Assembly (NCBI RefSeq): GCF_000812685.1 | Contig: NZ_JWIF01000056.1 | Location: 248,001 to 312,000 of the forward strand | Length of the DNA: 64,000 bases | Direction of reading: 5' to 3' | DNA from: Halocynthiibacter namhaensis | Lineage (GTDB): Bacteria > Pseudomonadota > Alphaproteobacteria > Rhodobacterales > Rhodobacteraceae | In this document: positions 17,612 to 26,754 of the stretch, piece by piece | Position numbering within the stretch: the stretch's first letter is position 1 | Layout: every line of letters begins with the position of its first letter | The notes under the pieces: generated by a model | Seen by the model: only the letters and a program-made list of their open reading frames with translations | What the model was told of the DNA's origin: nothing | Databases searched by the model: none | Position numbers and translations under genes: made by a program

Positions 17612-18266
17612 GGTAGCTCTCCCATAAATCTAGGGTCACAGTGTCACGCGGATCGGCATCTTCTCCCCAAAGTTCACGTGCGGTGAAAACCACAGTGTAC
17701 AGATGTTCTGGTGCTTCAACGCCCTGCGCGGACTTATCAGGCAAAGGATGTGCGCCGCGATGGGCTAGGATCTCACCTATACGACCACGGGCATAGGCCG
17801 GCAGGCGGGTATGGGTGGGAACAGAATGGGCCAAAGTTTCGACTTTATCCCCGACAGCATAAGCCGGGGCAAAGTCGACCTGTTCCTCAAAGGTTTTGAC
17901 GGATGTGCGATTTTTCTCAAGGATCTGGACCTTGTTCATCACCTCAGGCACGGGCGCATCCGGGGGGCGTACGTCGGTTTTTTCGTCGATATTTAGGGCA
18001 TCTTCGACCGTGAAGGTGCCACAATCCACGCCAAGCGCGAGATCGGTCATGCACCATTTCTCAAAATACGGAATGGTCATATAGGCCTGTGGCGGAAGCT
18101 GTTCGACCACGTGTCGCCACCAGTCAATCGTCACTGTGGTGTTGCGCGAAGATTGCGCCATTGCCCACATGCGCCCTTCCCAATCATGGTGCCAAGGGGC
18201 CTCGGGTTCATTCACGTCAACCGGGCCGAACCCTTGCTTGCCGCCGAGATCATGTAACGTATCCAT
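17598..18266 (-). CDS. nthB: Nitrile hydratase subunit beta
   Basis: 222 residues, normal length. The N terminus MDTLHDLGGKQGFGPVDV, then WHHDWEGRMWAMAQSS and the central YFEKWCMTDL, are conserved beta-subunit stretches; the C-terminal half is the SH3-like barrel (FAPAYAVGDKVETLAHSV; GRIGEILAHRGAHPLPDKSA; YTVVFTARELWGEDADPRDT). The subunit pairs with alpha to hydrate nitriles to amides in the cytoplasm. It follows alpha by three bases and overlaps the accessory gene. Confidence 0.95.
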   Translation of the reverse strand: MDTLHDLGGKQGFGPVDVNEPEAPWHHDWEGRMWAMAQSSRNTTVTIDWWRHVVEQLPPQAYMTIPYFEKWCMTDLALGVDCGTFTVEDALNIDEKTDVRPPDAPVPEVMNKVQILEKNRTSVKTFEEQVDFAPAYAVGDKVETLAHSVPTHTRLPAYARGRIGEILAHRGAHPLPDKSAQGVEAPEHLYTVVFTARELWGEDADPRDTVTLDLWESYLERL

Positions 18267-18269
18267 GGT

Positions 18270-18917
18270 TTAAGACCCCGCCTTCAACACGCGATCCGTG
18301 CCGATCATAGAGTTGCGGGTCACGATCGCTGCCAATTGTTCTTGGGTCCAACCTTCGGTCCCGGCGGGGCGTTGGGGCACAACAAGATAACGCAATTCGG
18401 CGGTGCTATCCCAGACGCGCACGGCGGTATCCTCGCCAAGTTCGACGCCGAATTCTTCCAATACTTTACGTGGTTCACGCACCACACGCGCACGATAAGC
18501 CGAGGCCTTGTACCAAGCGGGGGACAGGCCAAGCAGTGAAAACGGGTAACAGGAACACAGGGTGCAGACGACGACATTGTGTTGGCTGTCGGTGTTTTCC
18601 ACGGCTTTCAAATCGCCGGTAGCTTTTCCCTCAAAACCGAATTCGGTGATCGCCTTGGCGGCGTCATCCATCAAGCGAGCCTTGAAATCAACATCAAGCC
18701 AAGCGCGTGCCACAACCTGTGCGCCGCGTTTGGGGCCGATGTCTTCGGAATAGGCGTCGACCCAGGCATCAAGTGTTTCGCTGGCCACGAGGCCGCGTTC
18801 TACCAACAGGCTTTCAAGCGCTTTGACGCGCAGGGCAGGTTCTGGGGGAAGGTGGGAATGCAAGTGGTCGTGGATTTTTGCGAGCTTGTCGCGATCAAAA
18901 GATGTGCCGGATGTCAT
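18270..18917 (-). CDS. nthA: Nitrile hydratase subunit alpha, cobalt type
   Basis: 215 residues. The metal-binding claw is at 118-123: VVVCTLCSCYPF, with Cys118, Cys121, Ser122 and Cys123. The threonine in CTLCSC is the mark of the cobalt class; iron enzymes have CSLCSC. Two of these cysteines are oxidised in the mature enzyme in the family. Also seen: GPKRGAQVVARAWLDVDFKARL and the C-terminal RYLVVPQRPAGTEGWTQEQL. An AAGGAG precedes the ATG. First gene of the nitrile hydratase operon, divergent from the TSUP permease. Confidence 0.96.
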   Translation of the reverse strand: MTSGTSFDRDKLAKIHDHLHSHLPPEPALRVKALESLLVERGLVASETLDAWVDAYSEDIGPKRGAQVVARAWLDVDFKARLMDDAAKAITEFGFEGKATGDLKAVENTDSQHNVVVCTLCSCYPFSLLGLSPAWYKASAYRARVVREPRKVLEEFGVELGEDTAVRVWDSTAELRYLVVPQRPAGTEGWTQEQLAAIVTRNSMIGTDRVLKAGS

Positions 18918-19094
18918 GGGGGTCTCCTTTTGGGGGAAGGATGACCTGCGGCAATTGGGGCGTCAAGATCAACGGCCATCAATTTATGTTTGGTCATGCA
19001 TTCAGCTTGTGATGATGGTGTGCTGGCGGATCAGAAAACTATGTGACAGGGTGCGTCTAGATGGCGTTGCACATTAACATTAAGGCGAAGATAG

Positions 19095-19844
19095 ATGTCC
19101 GAAATTCTCTTGTTTATTCTTGCGGGCTTTGGCGCGGGGGTCATGAACGCGGTCGCAGGCGGCGGGACATTTTTGACATTTCCAGCGTTGGTGTTTGCAG
19201 GAATTCCACCGGTGAGCGCCAATGCAACAAGCGCGGTTGCGGTGTTTCCTGGGTATTTATCTGCTGCGCTGGGCTTTGGGCCTGAGATTAAGACTTTACC
19301 TCGACGTAACTTGATTTGGGCCGTGGTTGCGGGCCTTGCTGGTGGGCTAGTGGGCGGATTGTTGTTGCTGGTGTCATCCAATGATCTGTTCTCGATGATC
19401 GTGCCATTCCTGCTGTTCGTCGCAACTTTGGCTTTCGCGTTTCAAAAGCAGATTTCCGCGTTCCTTACGACATCAGGCTGGCAATTGACCCCTTGGGGAT
19501 TGCCCGGGATTTTCACGGTCTCGCTGTATGGTGGTTATTTTAACGGCGGCTTGGGGATTGTCTTGCTCGCGTTATTCGCGCTTTGGGGGATGGGTAATCT
19601 GAACGCGATGAACGGGTTGAAAAACGCGTTAAGTTTCGTGATCTCTGCGATTTCAGTGGCGACTTTTGCAATTGCAGGCATCGTCAGCTGGCCTGCTGCG
19701 CTGATTATGGGGGCTTCGGCGATTGCAGGTGGGTTTGCGGGGGCACGCATTGCGAAAATATTGCCAGTTGCGCTGATGCGCGCAGTTATTATCTTGGTCG
19801 GGCTAACCATGAGCGCGGTTTTCTTTGCGTGCCTCTTTACCTGA
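19095..19844 (+). CDS. TSUP (TauE/SafE)-family membrane protein
   Basis: 249 residues, seven or eight membrane helices. The N terminus AGFGAGVMNAVAGGGTFLTFPAL contains the GGG-x-xxxP motif of the family, repeated in weaker form in the second half (LYGGYFNGGLGIVLLALFAL, then AGGFAGARIAKILPVALMR). Members export or import sulfonates, sulfite or other sulfur anions and organic acids. Substrate not deducible. It ends 11 bases before the VOC gene, suggesting cotranscription. Confidence 0.88.
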   Translation: MSEILLFILAGFGAGVMNAVAGGGTFLTFPALVFAGIPPVSANATSAVAVFPGYLSAALGFGPEIKTLPRRNLIWAVVAGLAGGLVGGLLLLVSSNDLFSMIVPFLLFVATLAFAFQKQISAFLTTSGWQLTPWGLPGIFTVSLYGGYFNGGLGIVLLALFALWGMGNLNAMNGLKNALSFVISAISVATFAIAGIVSWPAALIMGASAIAGGFAGARIAKILPVALMRAVIILVGLTMSAVFFACLFT

Positions 19845-19855
19845 AAGGTTTTCCC

Positions 19856-20254
19856 ATGCGCGCCACACAATCCCTTGGCCTGATTGCGATTGTCGTCCCG
19901 TCATATGATGAAGGCATTGCGTTTTACGTGGACCAACTGGGGTTTGACCTGGTCCAGGATGAAGATCAGGGGGGCGGCAAGCGCTGGGTCGCTGTGCGCC
20001 CTCATGGTGGGGCGGGGTCAGATATTCTATTGGCCCAGACAAAGGGCGATGACCAACACGCTGCCATTGGCAATCAGACCGGCGGGCGCGTGGGGTTTTT
20101 CCTGAAAACCAGCGACTTCGAAGCGGATCACGCCCGGATGTTGGCAAATGGCGTGATCTTTGAAGAAGACCCCCGCCATGAAATCTACGGTTCCGTCGCT
20201 GTCTTCCGAGACCCATTCGGCAACCGTTGGGATTTGCTGGGGCCTGCGGTGTAA
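19856..20254 (+). CDS. VOC-family (glyoxalase-like) protein
   Basis: 132 residues from ATG 19856 (MRATQSLGLIAIVVPSYDEG), with AAAGG upstream; the frame extends nine codons further but would overlap the TSUP gene. Two beta-alpha-beta-beta-beta units: IVVPSYDEGIAFYVDQLGFDL and GFFLKTSDFEADHARMLANG...VAVFRDPFGNRWDLLGP. The ending FRDPFGNRWDL is the usual VOC signature. The class includes glyoxalases, dioxygenases and resistance proteins; this looks like a short single-domain member of unknown substrate. Confidence 0.85.
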   Translation: MRATQSLGLIAIVVPSYDEGIAFYVDQLGFDLVQDEDQGGGKRWVAVRPHGGAGSDILLAQTKGDDQHAAIGNQTGGRVGFFLKTSDFEADHARMLANGVIFEEDPRHEIYGSVAVFRDPFGNRWDLLGPAV

Positions 20255-20257
20255 TGA

Positions 20258-20676
20258 TCAGGGCTTTCTCAGCTCACCTGTTTTCACAAGGTAACGGAGG
20301 GTATAGCCAATCGCGATGAGTGGAAGGCTCATGATTATCGCTATCATGAGGGCGGGACCAGCGGGCATTGCTTGAAAAATCGAAGAAAACAGGGGCAAAA
20401 TGTCTATGATGAGATAAAGTGAGAGTATCCAAATGACAGCGCCTGACCTTGCCGCCATTGCCGCGACTGCACCGAGGAGCCACAGTGTGCTGCTCATGGA
20501 GGCCCAAAGAAGTCGAAAATCTGTGCCTGAAGTTTCGAAAAAACCGGGGCCCAGGTTATGATATTCATCGAATGTAAATTGATTGGCTTTTAATGCCGCA
20601 ACCAGCAAAGCGAAAAGGCCTATACGGTAGATCCATCTGGGCAGTGGGCTGGATGTTGTTGATATATATCACTCAT
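20258..20676 (-). pseudogene. Small membrane protein, probably frameshifted near its start
   Basis: The open frame 20258-20668 encodes three or four hydrophobic helices (WLLGAVAAMAARSGAVIWIL; IIDILPLFSSIF; ALMIAIIMSLPLIAIGYTL) but has no ATG or GTG; the first allowed start, TTG 20608, lies inside the first helix (IGLFALLVAALKANQF). An ATG at 20676 in another frame reads MSDIYQQHPAHCPDGSTV-stop. Adding one C in the CCC run near 20646 would join the two into MSDIYQQHPAPLPRW followed by IYRIGLFALLV, a natural N terminus. So this is either a one-base deletion, a sequencing error, or a gene starting at TTG 20608 (116 residues). Confidence 0.5.
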
Positions 20677-20969
20677 TAAATTGATCGCGGTAGACTAAGC
20701 AACTCACAGGATTAGGGCAAGGTGTACAGTCTTTCTCAATATTCTTTTGCAGATCTTATGTAGCTCCGCTTGAAGGAATCCCCGCGCGGGTGTATGGCAG
20801 TGATATGAAACGCATCTATGATATCGACGATCACGCCTTTTTGCCTTGGCGGTTTTATGGTCAGTCCCTGTCTATCAACGCAGACCTATGATGGTTGCGT
20901 GCGGCTTTCGCACGCGCATTTGCAGCCTTTCGCCACATCTGAAAACCTAAAATACGGGAGAGGACCAAC
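20677..20969. other. Region upstream of leuC
   Basis: About 290 bases between the membrane protein gene and leuC. It should contain the leuC promoter. A perfect 7-bp hairpin GCGTGCG-GCTTT-CGCACGC lies at 20897-20915, 55 bases before the leuC ATG and without a T run. A 28-codon ORF at 20805-20891 (MKRIYDIDDHAFLPWRFYGQ...) ends just before the hairpin; it is not leucine-rich and has no clear ribosome site, so I do not call it a leader peptide. Confidence 0.4.
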
Positions 20970-22376
20970 ATGTCCCCCAAAACGCTCTATGATAAAATCT
21001 GGGATGCCCATGTCGCACACGTTAGTGACGATGGCACCACCTTGCTGTATATTGACCGTCACCTCGTTCACGAAGTGACCTCAGCGCAAGCCTTTGAGGG
21101 TCTGCGCATCGCGGGTCGTAAAGTACACGCGCCGGACAAAACCATCGCTGTGCCAGATCACAACGTGCCGACCACGCAAGGCCGCGAAGATCCAGCCCAA
21201 ATGACCGAAGAAAGCCGCATTCAGGTGGCTGCTTTGGATACAAACGCCAAAGAATTCGGTGTGCATTACTATCCTGTGTCTGACGTACGTCAGGGCATCG
21301 TGCATATTGTCGGTCCTGAACAGGGTTGGACTTTGCCTGGTATGACCGTTGTTTGTGGTGACAGCCACACAGCAACCCATGGTGCGTTTGGCGCGCTTGC
21401 CCATGGCATCGGCACATCCGAAGTTGAACATGTTCTGGCGACCCAGACTTTGATCCAGCAAAAGTCCAAGAACATGAAGGTCGAGATCACTGGCAAACTG
21501 ATGCCAGGCGTGACCGCAAAAGACATCACCCTTGCTGTGATCGGTGAAACCGGCACCGGCGGTGGCACGGGATATGTGATTGAATACACGGGCGAAGCCA
21601 TCCGCGATCTGTCCATGGAAGGGCGTATGACCGTTTGTAACATGGCGATTGAAGGCGGCGCACGCGCTGGGCTTATCGCACCTGATCAAACGACATATGA
21701 CTATGTGAATGGCCGCCCACACGCCCCGAAAGGCGCACAATGGGAAGCGGCTTTGAACTGGTGGAAAACCCTGTTCACGGATGAGGGTGCACATTTCGAC
21801 AAAGTCGTGACCCTGAAAGGCGAAGACATCGCGCCGGTTGTGACTTGGGGCACTTCACCAGAAGACGTTCTGCCAATCACTGGTTTCGTTCCAAGCCCCT
21901 CTGATTTCACAGGCGGCAAGGTTGATGCGGCTGCACGTTCCATCGAATATATGGGCCTGACGCCTGGTCAGAAATTGACCGACATTGAAATTGACACTGT
22001 GTTCATCGGGTCCTGTACCAACGGTCGTATCGAAGATTTCCGTGCGGTTGCAGAGGTCGTCAAAGGCAAGAAGATCAAAGACGGCATGCGCGCGATGATC
22101 GTGCCTGGTTCCGGCCTTGTGCGGCTTCAAGCGGAAGAAGAAGGTCTTGCGAAGATCTTTGAAGATGCTGGCTTTGAATGGCGCCTTGCGGGCTGTTCCA
22201 TGTGTCTTGCTATGAACCCCGATCAACTGTCCGAAGGCGAGCGTTGTGCATCCACGTCCAACCGGAACTTTGAAGGTCGTCAGGGCTATAAAGGACGCAC
22301 CCACCTCGTGTCCCCTGCCATGGCAGCCGCTGCTGCGCTGACCGGTCGTTTGACCGACATTCGTGATCTGATTTAA
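20970..22376 (+). CDS. leuC: 3-isopropylmalate dehydratase large subunit
   Basis: 468 residues, the bacterial LeuC length. The [4Fe-4S] cluster ligands are visible: Cys349 in IGSCTNGR and Cys409/Cys412 in AGCSMCLAM. Other marks are [18 protein letters not shown] and [22 protein letters not shown]. With LeuD it converts 2-isopropylmalate to 3-isopropylmalate in leucine synthesis. The ATG follows GGGAGAGGAC. leuD starts 12 bases after the stop. Confidence 0.98.
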   Translation: MSPKTLYDKIWDAHVAHVSDDGTTLLYIDRHLVHEVTSAQAFEGLRIAGRKVHAPDKTIAVPDHNVPTTQGREDPAQMTEESRIQVAALDTNAKEFGVHYYPVSDVRQGIVHIVGPEQGWTLPGMTVVCGDSHTATHGAFGALAHGIGTSEVEHVLATQTLIQQKSKNMKVEITGKLMPGVTAKDITLAVIGETGTGGGTGYVIEYTGEAIRDLSMEGRMTVCNMAIEGGARAGLIAPDQTTYDYVNGRPHAPKGAQWEAALNWWKTLFTDEGAHFDKVVTLKGEDIAPVVTWGTSPEDVLPITGFVPSPSDFTGGKVDAAARSIEYMGLTPGQKLTDIEIDTVFIGSCTNGRIEDFRAVAEVVKGKKIKDGMRAMIVPGSGLVRLQAEEEGLAKIFEDAGFEWRLAGCSMCLAMNPDQLSEGERCASTSNRNFEGRQGYKGRTHLVSPAMAAAAALTGRLTDIRDLI

Positions 22377-22387
22377 GGGCTAATATC

Positions 22388-22993
22388 ATGGAAAAGTTTG
22401 AAAAACTCACCGGGATTGCGGCGCCTATGCCGCTTGTGAATATCGACACAGATATGATCATCCCAAAAATCTTTCTGAAATCAATCGCGCGTACAGGCTT
22501 TGGGAAAAACCTGTTTGATGAGATGCGTTTCAATCGTGATGGCACCGAGATCGAAGATTTCGTGTTGAACAAACCACAGTACCGTTCTGCGGAAATTCTG
22601 GTTGCGGGTGACAACTTTGGTTGTGGTTCCTCACGGGAACATGCGCCTTGGGCGATTGCGGATTTCGGCATCAAATGTGTGGTTTCCACCAGCTTTGCAG
22701 ACATCTTCTTTAACAACTGCTTTAAGAACGGCATCTTGCCAATCGTTCTGCCCCAAGAACAAGTTGATCTGTTGATGAAGGACGCGGAAAAAGGGGCAAA
22801 CGCCCGTATGACCGTTGATTTGGAAAGCCAAGAGATCACGACATCTGATGGTGAAGTCGTGGCGTTCAACGTTGATGCGTTTAAAAAACATTGCCTGTTG
22901 GAAGGTCTTGATGACATCGGGTTGACCATGGAAAAGAAAGCATCTGTCGATGCATTCGAGGCGCAAGCGTCCCAAGCACGTCCCTGGGTTTAA
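22388..22993 (+). CDS. leuD: 3-isopropylmalate dehydratase small subunit
   Basis: 201 residues, standard. The swivel domain carries [24 protein letters not shown] near the N terminus and [21 protein letters not shown], the LeuD/aconitase C-terminal signature. It forms the active heterodimer with LeuC. The gene follows leuC closely and is closed by a strong terminator at 23023-23057, so leuC-leuD are a separate transcript from leuB downstream. Confidence 0.98.
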   Translation: MEKFEKLTGIAAPMPLVNIDTDMIIPKIFLKSIARTGFGKNLFDEMRFNRDGTEIEDFVLNKPQYRSAEILVAGDNFGCGSSREHAPWAIADFGIKCVVSTSFADIFFNNCFKNGILPIVLPQEQVDLLMKDAEKGANARMTVDLESQEITTSDGEVVAFNVDAFKKHCLLEGLDDIGLTMEKKASVDAFEAQASQARPWV

Positions 22994-23022
22994 ACCGGGA
23001 GAGATTGTTTGAATTTTGCACG

Positions 23023-23057
23023 GCCCAGTAAGATGATTCTACTGGGCAGTGTTTTTT
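23023..23057 (+). terminator. Rho-independent terminator of leuCD
   Basis: Perfect 8-bp stem GCCCAGTA/TACTGGGC with a 9-base loop, then AGTG and six T residues. It lies 30 bases after the leuD stop. The rest of 22994-23276 shows no further clear element. Confidence 0.85.
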
Positions 23058-23276
23058 ATATCGAGCATTTAATAGGTTAAGTTGTATGAAATGCGTGTGC
23101 CGAAAAGCACAGTATGTGAATTTCCTGCAATGAAAACAGATGTTTCGAATTGTTTGTTCAACTGGATATTGATTGGTTGAGTAAAATGCGTCAGAAACAA
23201 GATGCGTATTTTGTACTTCTTTACATGGTTATTGTGAAATGCAGGTTGGTTGCTCTGATGGGGTATTGCTGGCCGG

Positions 23277-24134
23277 TTGATAAGGTACGGCAAATTGATT
23301 GCACAATTCTCAGGGGCTTTGACGCGTGCGGCGGCGGTAATGTTGTTGATTGCGACACCAACATTGATATTGCCTGCGCAAACCCAGGAGACGACACAGA
23401 TCGTCACATTGATCGCGTTGTTTTCTGGCGTCATGATTTTGGTCGAATACGCGTCGACTTATCCAAGTCTGGTTGAGTTTCGCGATGCACCGCCGTTTAA
23501 CCGAGTGCGTTTCATGTCCCTGCTTGTGACCGTGTTTTTGGGTGCGATCGTTGTGCGTGGGCAATTTGAGACAACGGCTTTGACCGAATTTGTCACGGCA
23601 ATTGGCGGGTTGATCGGGCTCGCGATGGATTTTCCCTGGAGTCCTGTGCGCCTCGTGATTGAGGTCTTCCCAGAAGGCAGCGATGTAAAAAGCCTTGAAC
23701 TTGTTCGGGCTCTTGCAGGTATATCATATCTTACATCTTTGATTTCATTGTCCATATTCGCAGTTCTTTTGCGTTTGTATGGTTGGCCAGCGCGGGATCG
23801 GACGTTCAATGTCTGGATCAATCTACCCACATTTGATCCCACCGCCGGGGGGGACGTCGTATCGCGTCTGATTCGGGATGCTCGTATTAACATTTTGTTA
23901 GGCTTTGCCCTGCCATTCTGTATTCCATTGGTGATGAACTCAGCGGCAATGTTATTCGACCCTTCCGCCGTGTCTTCGTCGCAGACCTTGATTTGGATGA
24001 TAGCGACATGGGCGTTTTTGCCGGCCAGTCTGTTCATGCGCGGGATTGCCATGGGGCGGATTGCAGAAATGATCAGAGAGCAGCGGCGTTTGTCCTACGA
24101 ACGTGCACTCGAAGATGGATATGTTCCGGCTTAA
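23277..24134 (+). CDS. Multi-pass membrane protein of unknown function
   Basis: 285 residues from TTG 23277; an in-frame stop at 23256 bounds the frame and no ATG is available near the start. Six or seven hydrophobic helices, including AAAVMLLIATPTLILPA, LIALFSGVMILVEYAS, MSLLVTVFLGAIVV, LISLSIFAVLLRLYG and LLGFALPFCIPLVM. A soluble loop (about 180-200, RTFNVWINLPTFDPTAGGDV) lies between helices. No known family. It sits between leuD and leuB, with a nuclease/phosphatase-fold protein directly behind it; the two may form an operon of their own. Confidence 0.72.
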   Translation: MIRYGKLIAQFSGALTRAAAVMLLIATPTLILPAQTQETTQIVTLIALFSGVMILVEYASTYPSLVEFRDAPPFNRVRFMSLLVTVFLGAIVVRGQFETTALTEFVTAIGGLIGLAMDFPWSPVRLVIEVFPEGSDVKSLELVRALAGISYLTSLISLSIFAVLLRLYGWPARDRTFNVWINLPTFDPTAGGDVVSRLIRDARINILLGFALPFCIPLVMNSAAMLFDPSAVSSSQTLIWMIATWAFLPASLFMRGIAMGRIAEMIREQRRLSYERALEDGYVPA

Positions 24135-24145
24135 TCGTAATTTCG

Positions 24146-25210
24146 ATGCTTCTAAGCGATGGCGCGCGGGCTGAAACACTGCGCATTGCCAGCTACAATG
24201 TAGGCTTGGATCGCGATGGGCCAGGCTTATTGTTGCGCGATATTTTACGCGCGGATTCTGTGCAAATAGTGGCCCTCGTTGACGTTATATCTAAAGTCTC
24301 ACCGGATATTTTGGTTCTACAAAAATTCGACTTTGACGATGGCAACCTGGCCTTGCGTGCTTTTTCAGCGTTGCTTGTGCGTGCGGGGGTGACTTACCCA
24401 TATCTATTTTCGCGTGCACCAAATTCCGGTCTGGCTACGGGGTTGGATATGGATGGTGACGGATATTTTGGTGACGACAGTGATGCCCAGGGATTTGGGC
24501 GGTTTCGCGGTAATGGCGGGCTTGCGATTTTGTCGAAATTCCCCCTTCAATCCGAGGTTGCGCGTGATTTCAGTGACCTCCTTTGGAAAGACCTGCCCGG
24601 CGCTATCGCCCCCACAATAGAAGGTAGGCCCTTTCCAAGTGATGCTGCCTTTGCAGTGCAGCGCCTGTCAAATTCATCGCATTGGGAGGTTCCCGTTGTT
24701 TTGCCCGATGGCACACGTATTTTTCTGTGGACGATGTATGCCGCCCCGCCCGTTTTTGATGATCAGCACGATAGAAATGGGCGACGAAATCATGATGAAG
24801 CTGCATTTTGGTTGCGCTACATGGATGGAGATCTGCCTGAAACTCCACCAGATGACCCCTTTGTACTTTTAGGCGGGTTTAATCTTGATCCGGTGGATGG
24901 GCGGGGGCGCTCGGGGGCATTGTTGGCCTTGCTTGATGATCCTCGTATCCAAGATGTTCGCCCATCCAGTCAAGGTGCGCGATTGGCGTCGGAGACACAA
25001 AGGTCAGTGAATATTACACATGCTGGCGAGGCGAGTTTGGACACTGTGGACTGGCCTGACACTGCGGGGCGGCCCGGCAATATGCGGGTGGATTATGTCT
25101 TGCCTTCATCCGATCTGCTGGTTGTGGATTCAGGCGTTCATTGGCCGACAGATGGGTCATCTGATGCAGCGTCTACACATCATTTGGTCTGGGTGGATAT
25201 CGCATTTTAA
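24146..25210 (+). CDS. Endonuclease/exonuclease/phosphatase-family protein
   Basis: 354 residues from ATG 24146. The fold is visible in order: [61 protein letters not shown] (usual GDFNxDP), [21 protein letters not shown] and [14 protein letters not shown] (usual SDHxxV). The glutamate normally found in the first acidic motif is Lys/Phe (LQKFD), and GDFN is GGFN, so the metal site is altered. The start is unclear: ...[12 protein letters not shown] looks like the end of a signal peptide whose beginning is not in this frame; an ATG at 24121, one base out of frame, would supply it (MFRLIVISM...). Probably secreted. Function unknown. Confidence 0.75.
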   Translation: MLLSDGARAETLRIASYNVGLDRDGPGLLLRDILRADSVQIVALVDVISKVSPDILVLQKFDFDDGNLALRAFSALLVRAGVTYPYLFSRAPNSGLATGLDMDGDGYFGDDSDAQGFGRFRGNGGLAILSKFPLQSEVARDFSDLLWKDLPGAIAPTIEGRPFPSDAAFAVQRLSNSSHWEVPVVLPDGTRIFLWTMYAAPPVFDDQHDRNGRRNHDEAAFWLRYMDGDLPETPPDDPFVLLGGFNLDPVDGRGRSGALLALLDDPRIQDVRPSSQGARLASETQRSVNITHAGEASLDTVDWPDTAGRPGNMRVDYVLPSSDLLVVDSGVHWPTDGSSDAASTHHLVWVDIAF

Positions 25211-25283
25211 CGCTGCTTTCTTGACCCTTCCGCCCACAAGCGGTACTCGGGTGCAACGCAGTTTTAAACGATCGGATACCCAA

Positions 25284-26387
25284 ATGAGCAACCCGTCAAT
25301 CCTTATTCTTCCCGGTGATGGTATCGGTCAAGAAGTCATGGCTGAAGTTCGCAAAATCATCACTTGGTTCGGTGATAAACGTGACTTGGCTTTTGACGTG
25401 TCTGAAGACCTTGTTGGTGGTGCCGCTTATGACAAGCACGGCACGCCTTTGCACGATGACACCATGGCAAAAGCGCAAGAAGTTGACGCTGTTTTGCTGG
25501 GTGCTGTTGGCGGCCCGAAATACGATGATCTGGATTTCTCGGTTAAGCCGGAACGCGGCCTTCTGCGCCTGCGCAAAGAAATGGATCTGTTCGCGAACTT
25601 GCGCCCTGCGCAGTGTTTTGACGCGCTTGCGGATTTCTCATCTTTGAAAAAAGAACTGGTGTCCGGCTTGGATATCATGATCGTGCGCGAATTGACCTCT
25701 GGTGTTTATTTTGGTGAGCCACGCGGCATCTTTGAAGAGGGCAATGAACGTGTTGGCGTGAACACCCAACGTTACACCGAATCCGAGATCGAACGTGCTG
25801 CGCGTGCCGCGTTTGAACTGGCCATGCGTCGTGACAAAAAACTATGTTCCATGGAAAAAGCCAACGTTATGGAAAGCGGCATTCTGTGGCGTGAAGTTGT
25901 GATCGAGGTTTCCAAAGATTACCCAGAAGTTGAACTGTCCCACATGTATGCGGACAATGGCGCGATGCAGCTGGTGCGTGCGCCAAAGCAATTCGACGTG
26001 ATTGTAACTGACAACCTGTTCGGCGATATCCTGTCTGATTGCGCGGCGATGTTGACAGGTTCTCTGGGCATGTTGCCATCTGCAAGCCTTGGTGCGCCCA
26101 TGGAAAATGGCCGTCCAAAGGCAATGTATGAACCGGTTCACGGTTCCGCACCTGACATCACGGGCCAAGGCAAAGCGAACCCATCCGCTTGTATCCTTAG
26201 TTTTGCGATGGCGCTGCGTTACAGCTTTGATCAAGGTGACGAAGCAACGCGTCTTGAAACTGCTGTTGAGAAGGTCCTGGCTGATGGCATCCGTACTGCT
26301 GACTTGATGCAGGCCGATGGTGGCACAGCGGTATCGACCTCAGAAATGGGCGATGCAGTGATTGCGGCATTGAACGCAAGTCTCTGA
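25284..26387 (+). CDS. leuB: 3-isopropylmalate dehydrogenase
   Basis: 367 residues from ATG 25284 ([21 protein letters not shown]); the frame is open far upstream but this is the conserved start. Motifs: [30 protein letters not shown], the decarboxylation loop [13 protein letters not shown], and the metal/substrate strand [31 protein letters not shown] is the NAD-specific end. It oxidises and decarboxylates 3-isopropylmalate to 2-oxoisocaproate. Separated from leuD by two unrelated genes and closed by a strong terminator. Confidence 0.98.
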   Translation: MSNPSILILPGDGIGQEVMAEVRKIITWFGDKRDLAFDVSEDLVGGAAYDKHGTPLHDDTMAKAQEVDAVLLGAVGGPKYDDLDFSVKPERGLLRLRKEMDLFANLRPAQCFDALADFSSLKKELVSGLDIMIVRELTSGVYFGEPRGIFEEGNERVGVNTQRYTESEIERAARAAFELAMRRDKKLCSMEKANVMESGILWREVVIEVSKDYPEVELSHMYADNGAMQLVRAPKQFDVIVTDNLFGDILSDCAAMLTGSLGMLPSASLGAPMENGRPKAMYEPVHGSAPDITGQGKANPSACILSFAMALRYSFDQGDEATRLETAVEKVLADGIRTADLMQADGGTAVSTSEMGDAVIAALNASL

Positions 26388-26397
26388 TTCCATCATT

Positions 26398-26433
26398 AAG
26401 CAAGGCTTGGGATCCTAAGCCTTGCTTGCTTTT
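26398..26433 (+). terminator. Rho-independent terminator of leuB
   Basis: Perfect 11-bp stem AAGCAAGGCTT/AAGCCTTGCTT with an 8-base loop, then GCTTTT. It begins 11 bases after the leuB stop. Confidence 0.88.
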
Positions 26434-26561
26434 GCAGCGGTTTGAATGAATTGGTCATGCACCTGGTGCAAAGCGACTATGCAGATTTTGGTGGTACTCA
26501 AGTTCCGCAGTATTTCTTATCTGGGGCTTATCGCAACTGATTTGTTCGAAGGAACTGTAAG

Positions 26562-26657
26562 ATGGCACAAACTGCAAAAGATATCCTTGGTGTTGGCATC
26601 CTTGTGGCTGCTACTGCGCTTTTTATTGGCGTGCACTCCTGGTTCGTTATCATGTAA
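26562..26657 (+). CDS. 31-residue single-helix membrane protein
   Basis: ATG 26562 to TAA 26657, preceded by AAGGA at a normal distance. The product begins MAQTAKDILGVGILVAATA and ends SWFVIM: one hydrophobic helix from about residue 9 to 30 with a short polar N terminus. A separate terminator at 26714-26740 follows and the leuB terminator precedes it, so it is an isolated transcription unit. It is too short for normal gene callers. I do not recognise the family; small single-helix proteins often assist larger membrane complexes, but no partner is evident. Confidence 0.65.
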   Translation: MAQTAKDILGVGILVAATALFIGVHSWFVIM

Positions 26658-26713
26658 ACACATGCCGATCGCTGTAGGAATACAACGACCGGAACGAAAC
26701 AAAGATCTAAATC

Positions 26714-26740
26714 AGCGCGGCATTCATGCTGCGCTTTTTT
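26714..26740 (+). terminator. Rho-independent terminator of the 31-residue gene
   Basis: 9-bp stem AGCGCGGCA/TGCTGCGCT with one G-U pair, four-base loop, and six T residues. It ends just before the stop of the convergent enolase-superfamily gene. Confidence 0.85.
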
Positions 26741-26754
26741 GTTTTTGGTAAACC

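Noticed and set aside
20805-20891. 28-codon leader peptide for leuC
   Set aside because: No leucine run, weak start, and the following hairpin lacks a T tract.
21081-21794. Long open frame on the minus strand across leuC
   Set aside because: Antisense shadow of a clear leuC; residue pattern is low in structure and has no ribosome site.
23150-23476. 108-codon frame downstream of leuD
   Set aside because: Overlaps the membrane protein gene in another frame, and the residue pattern is not protein-like.
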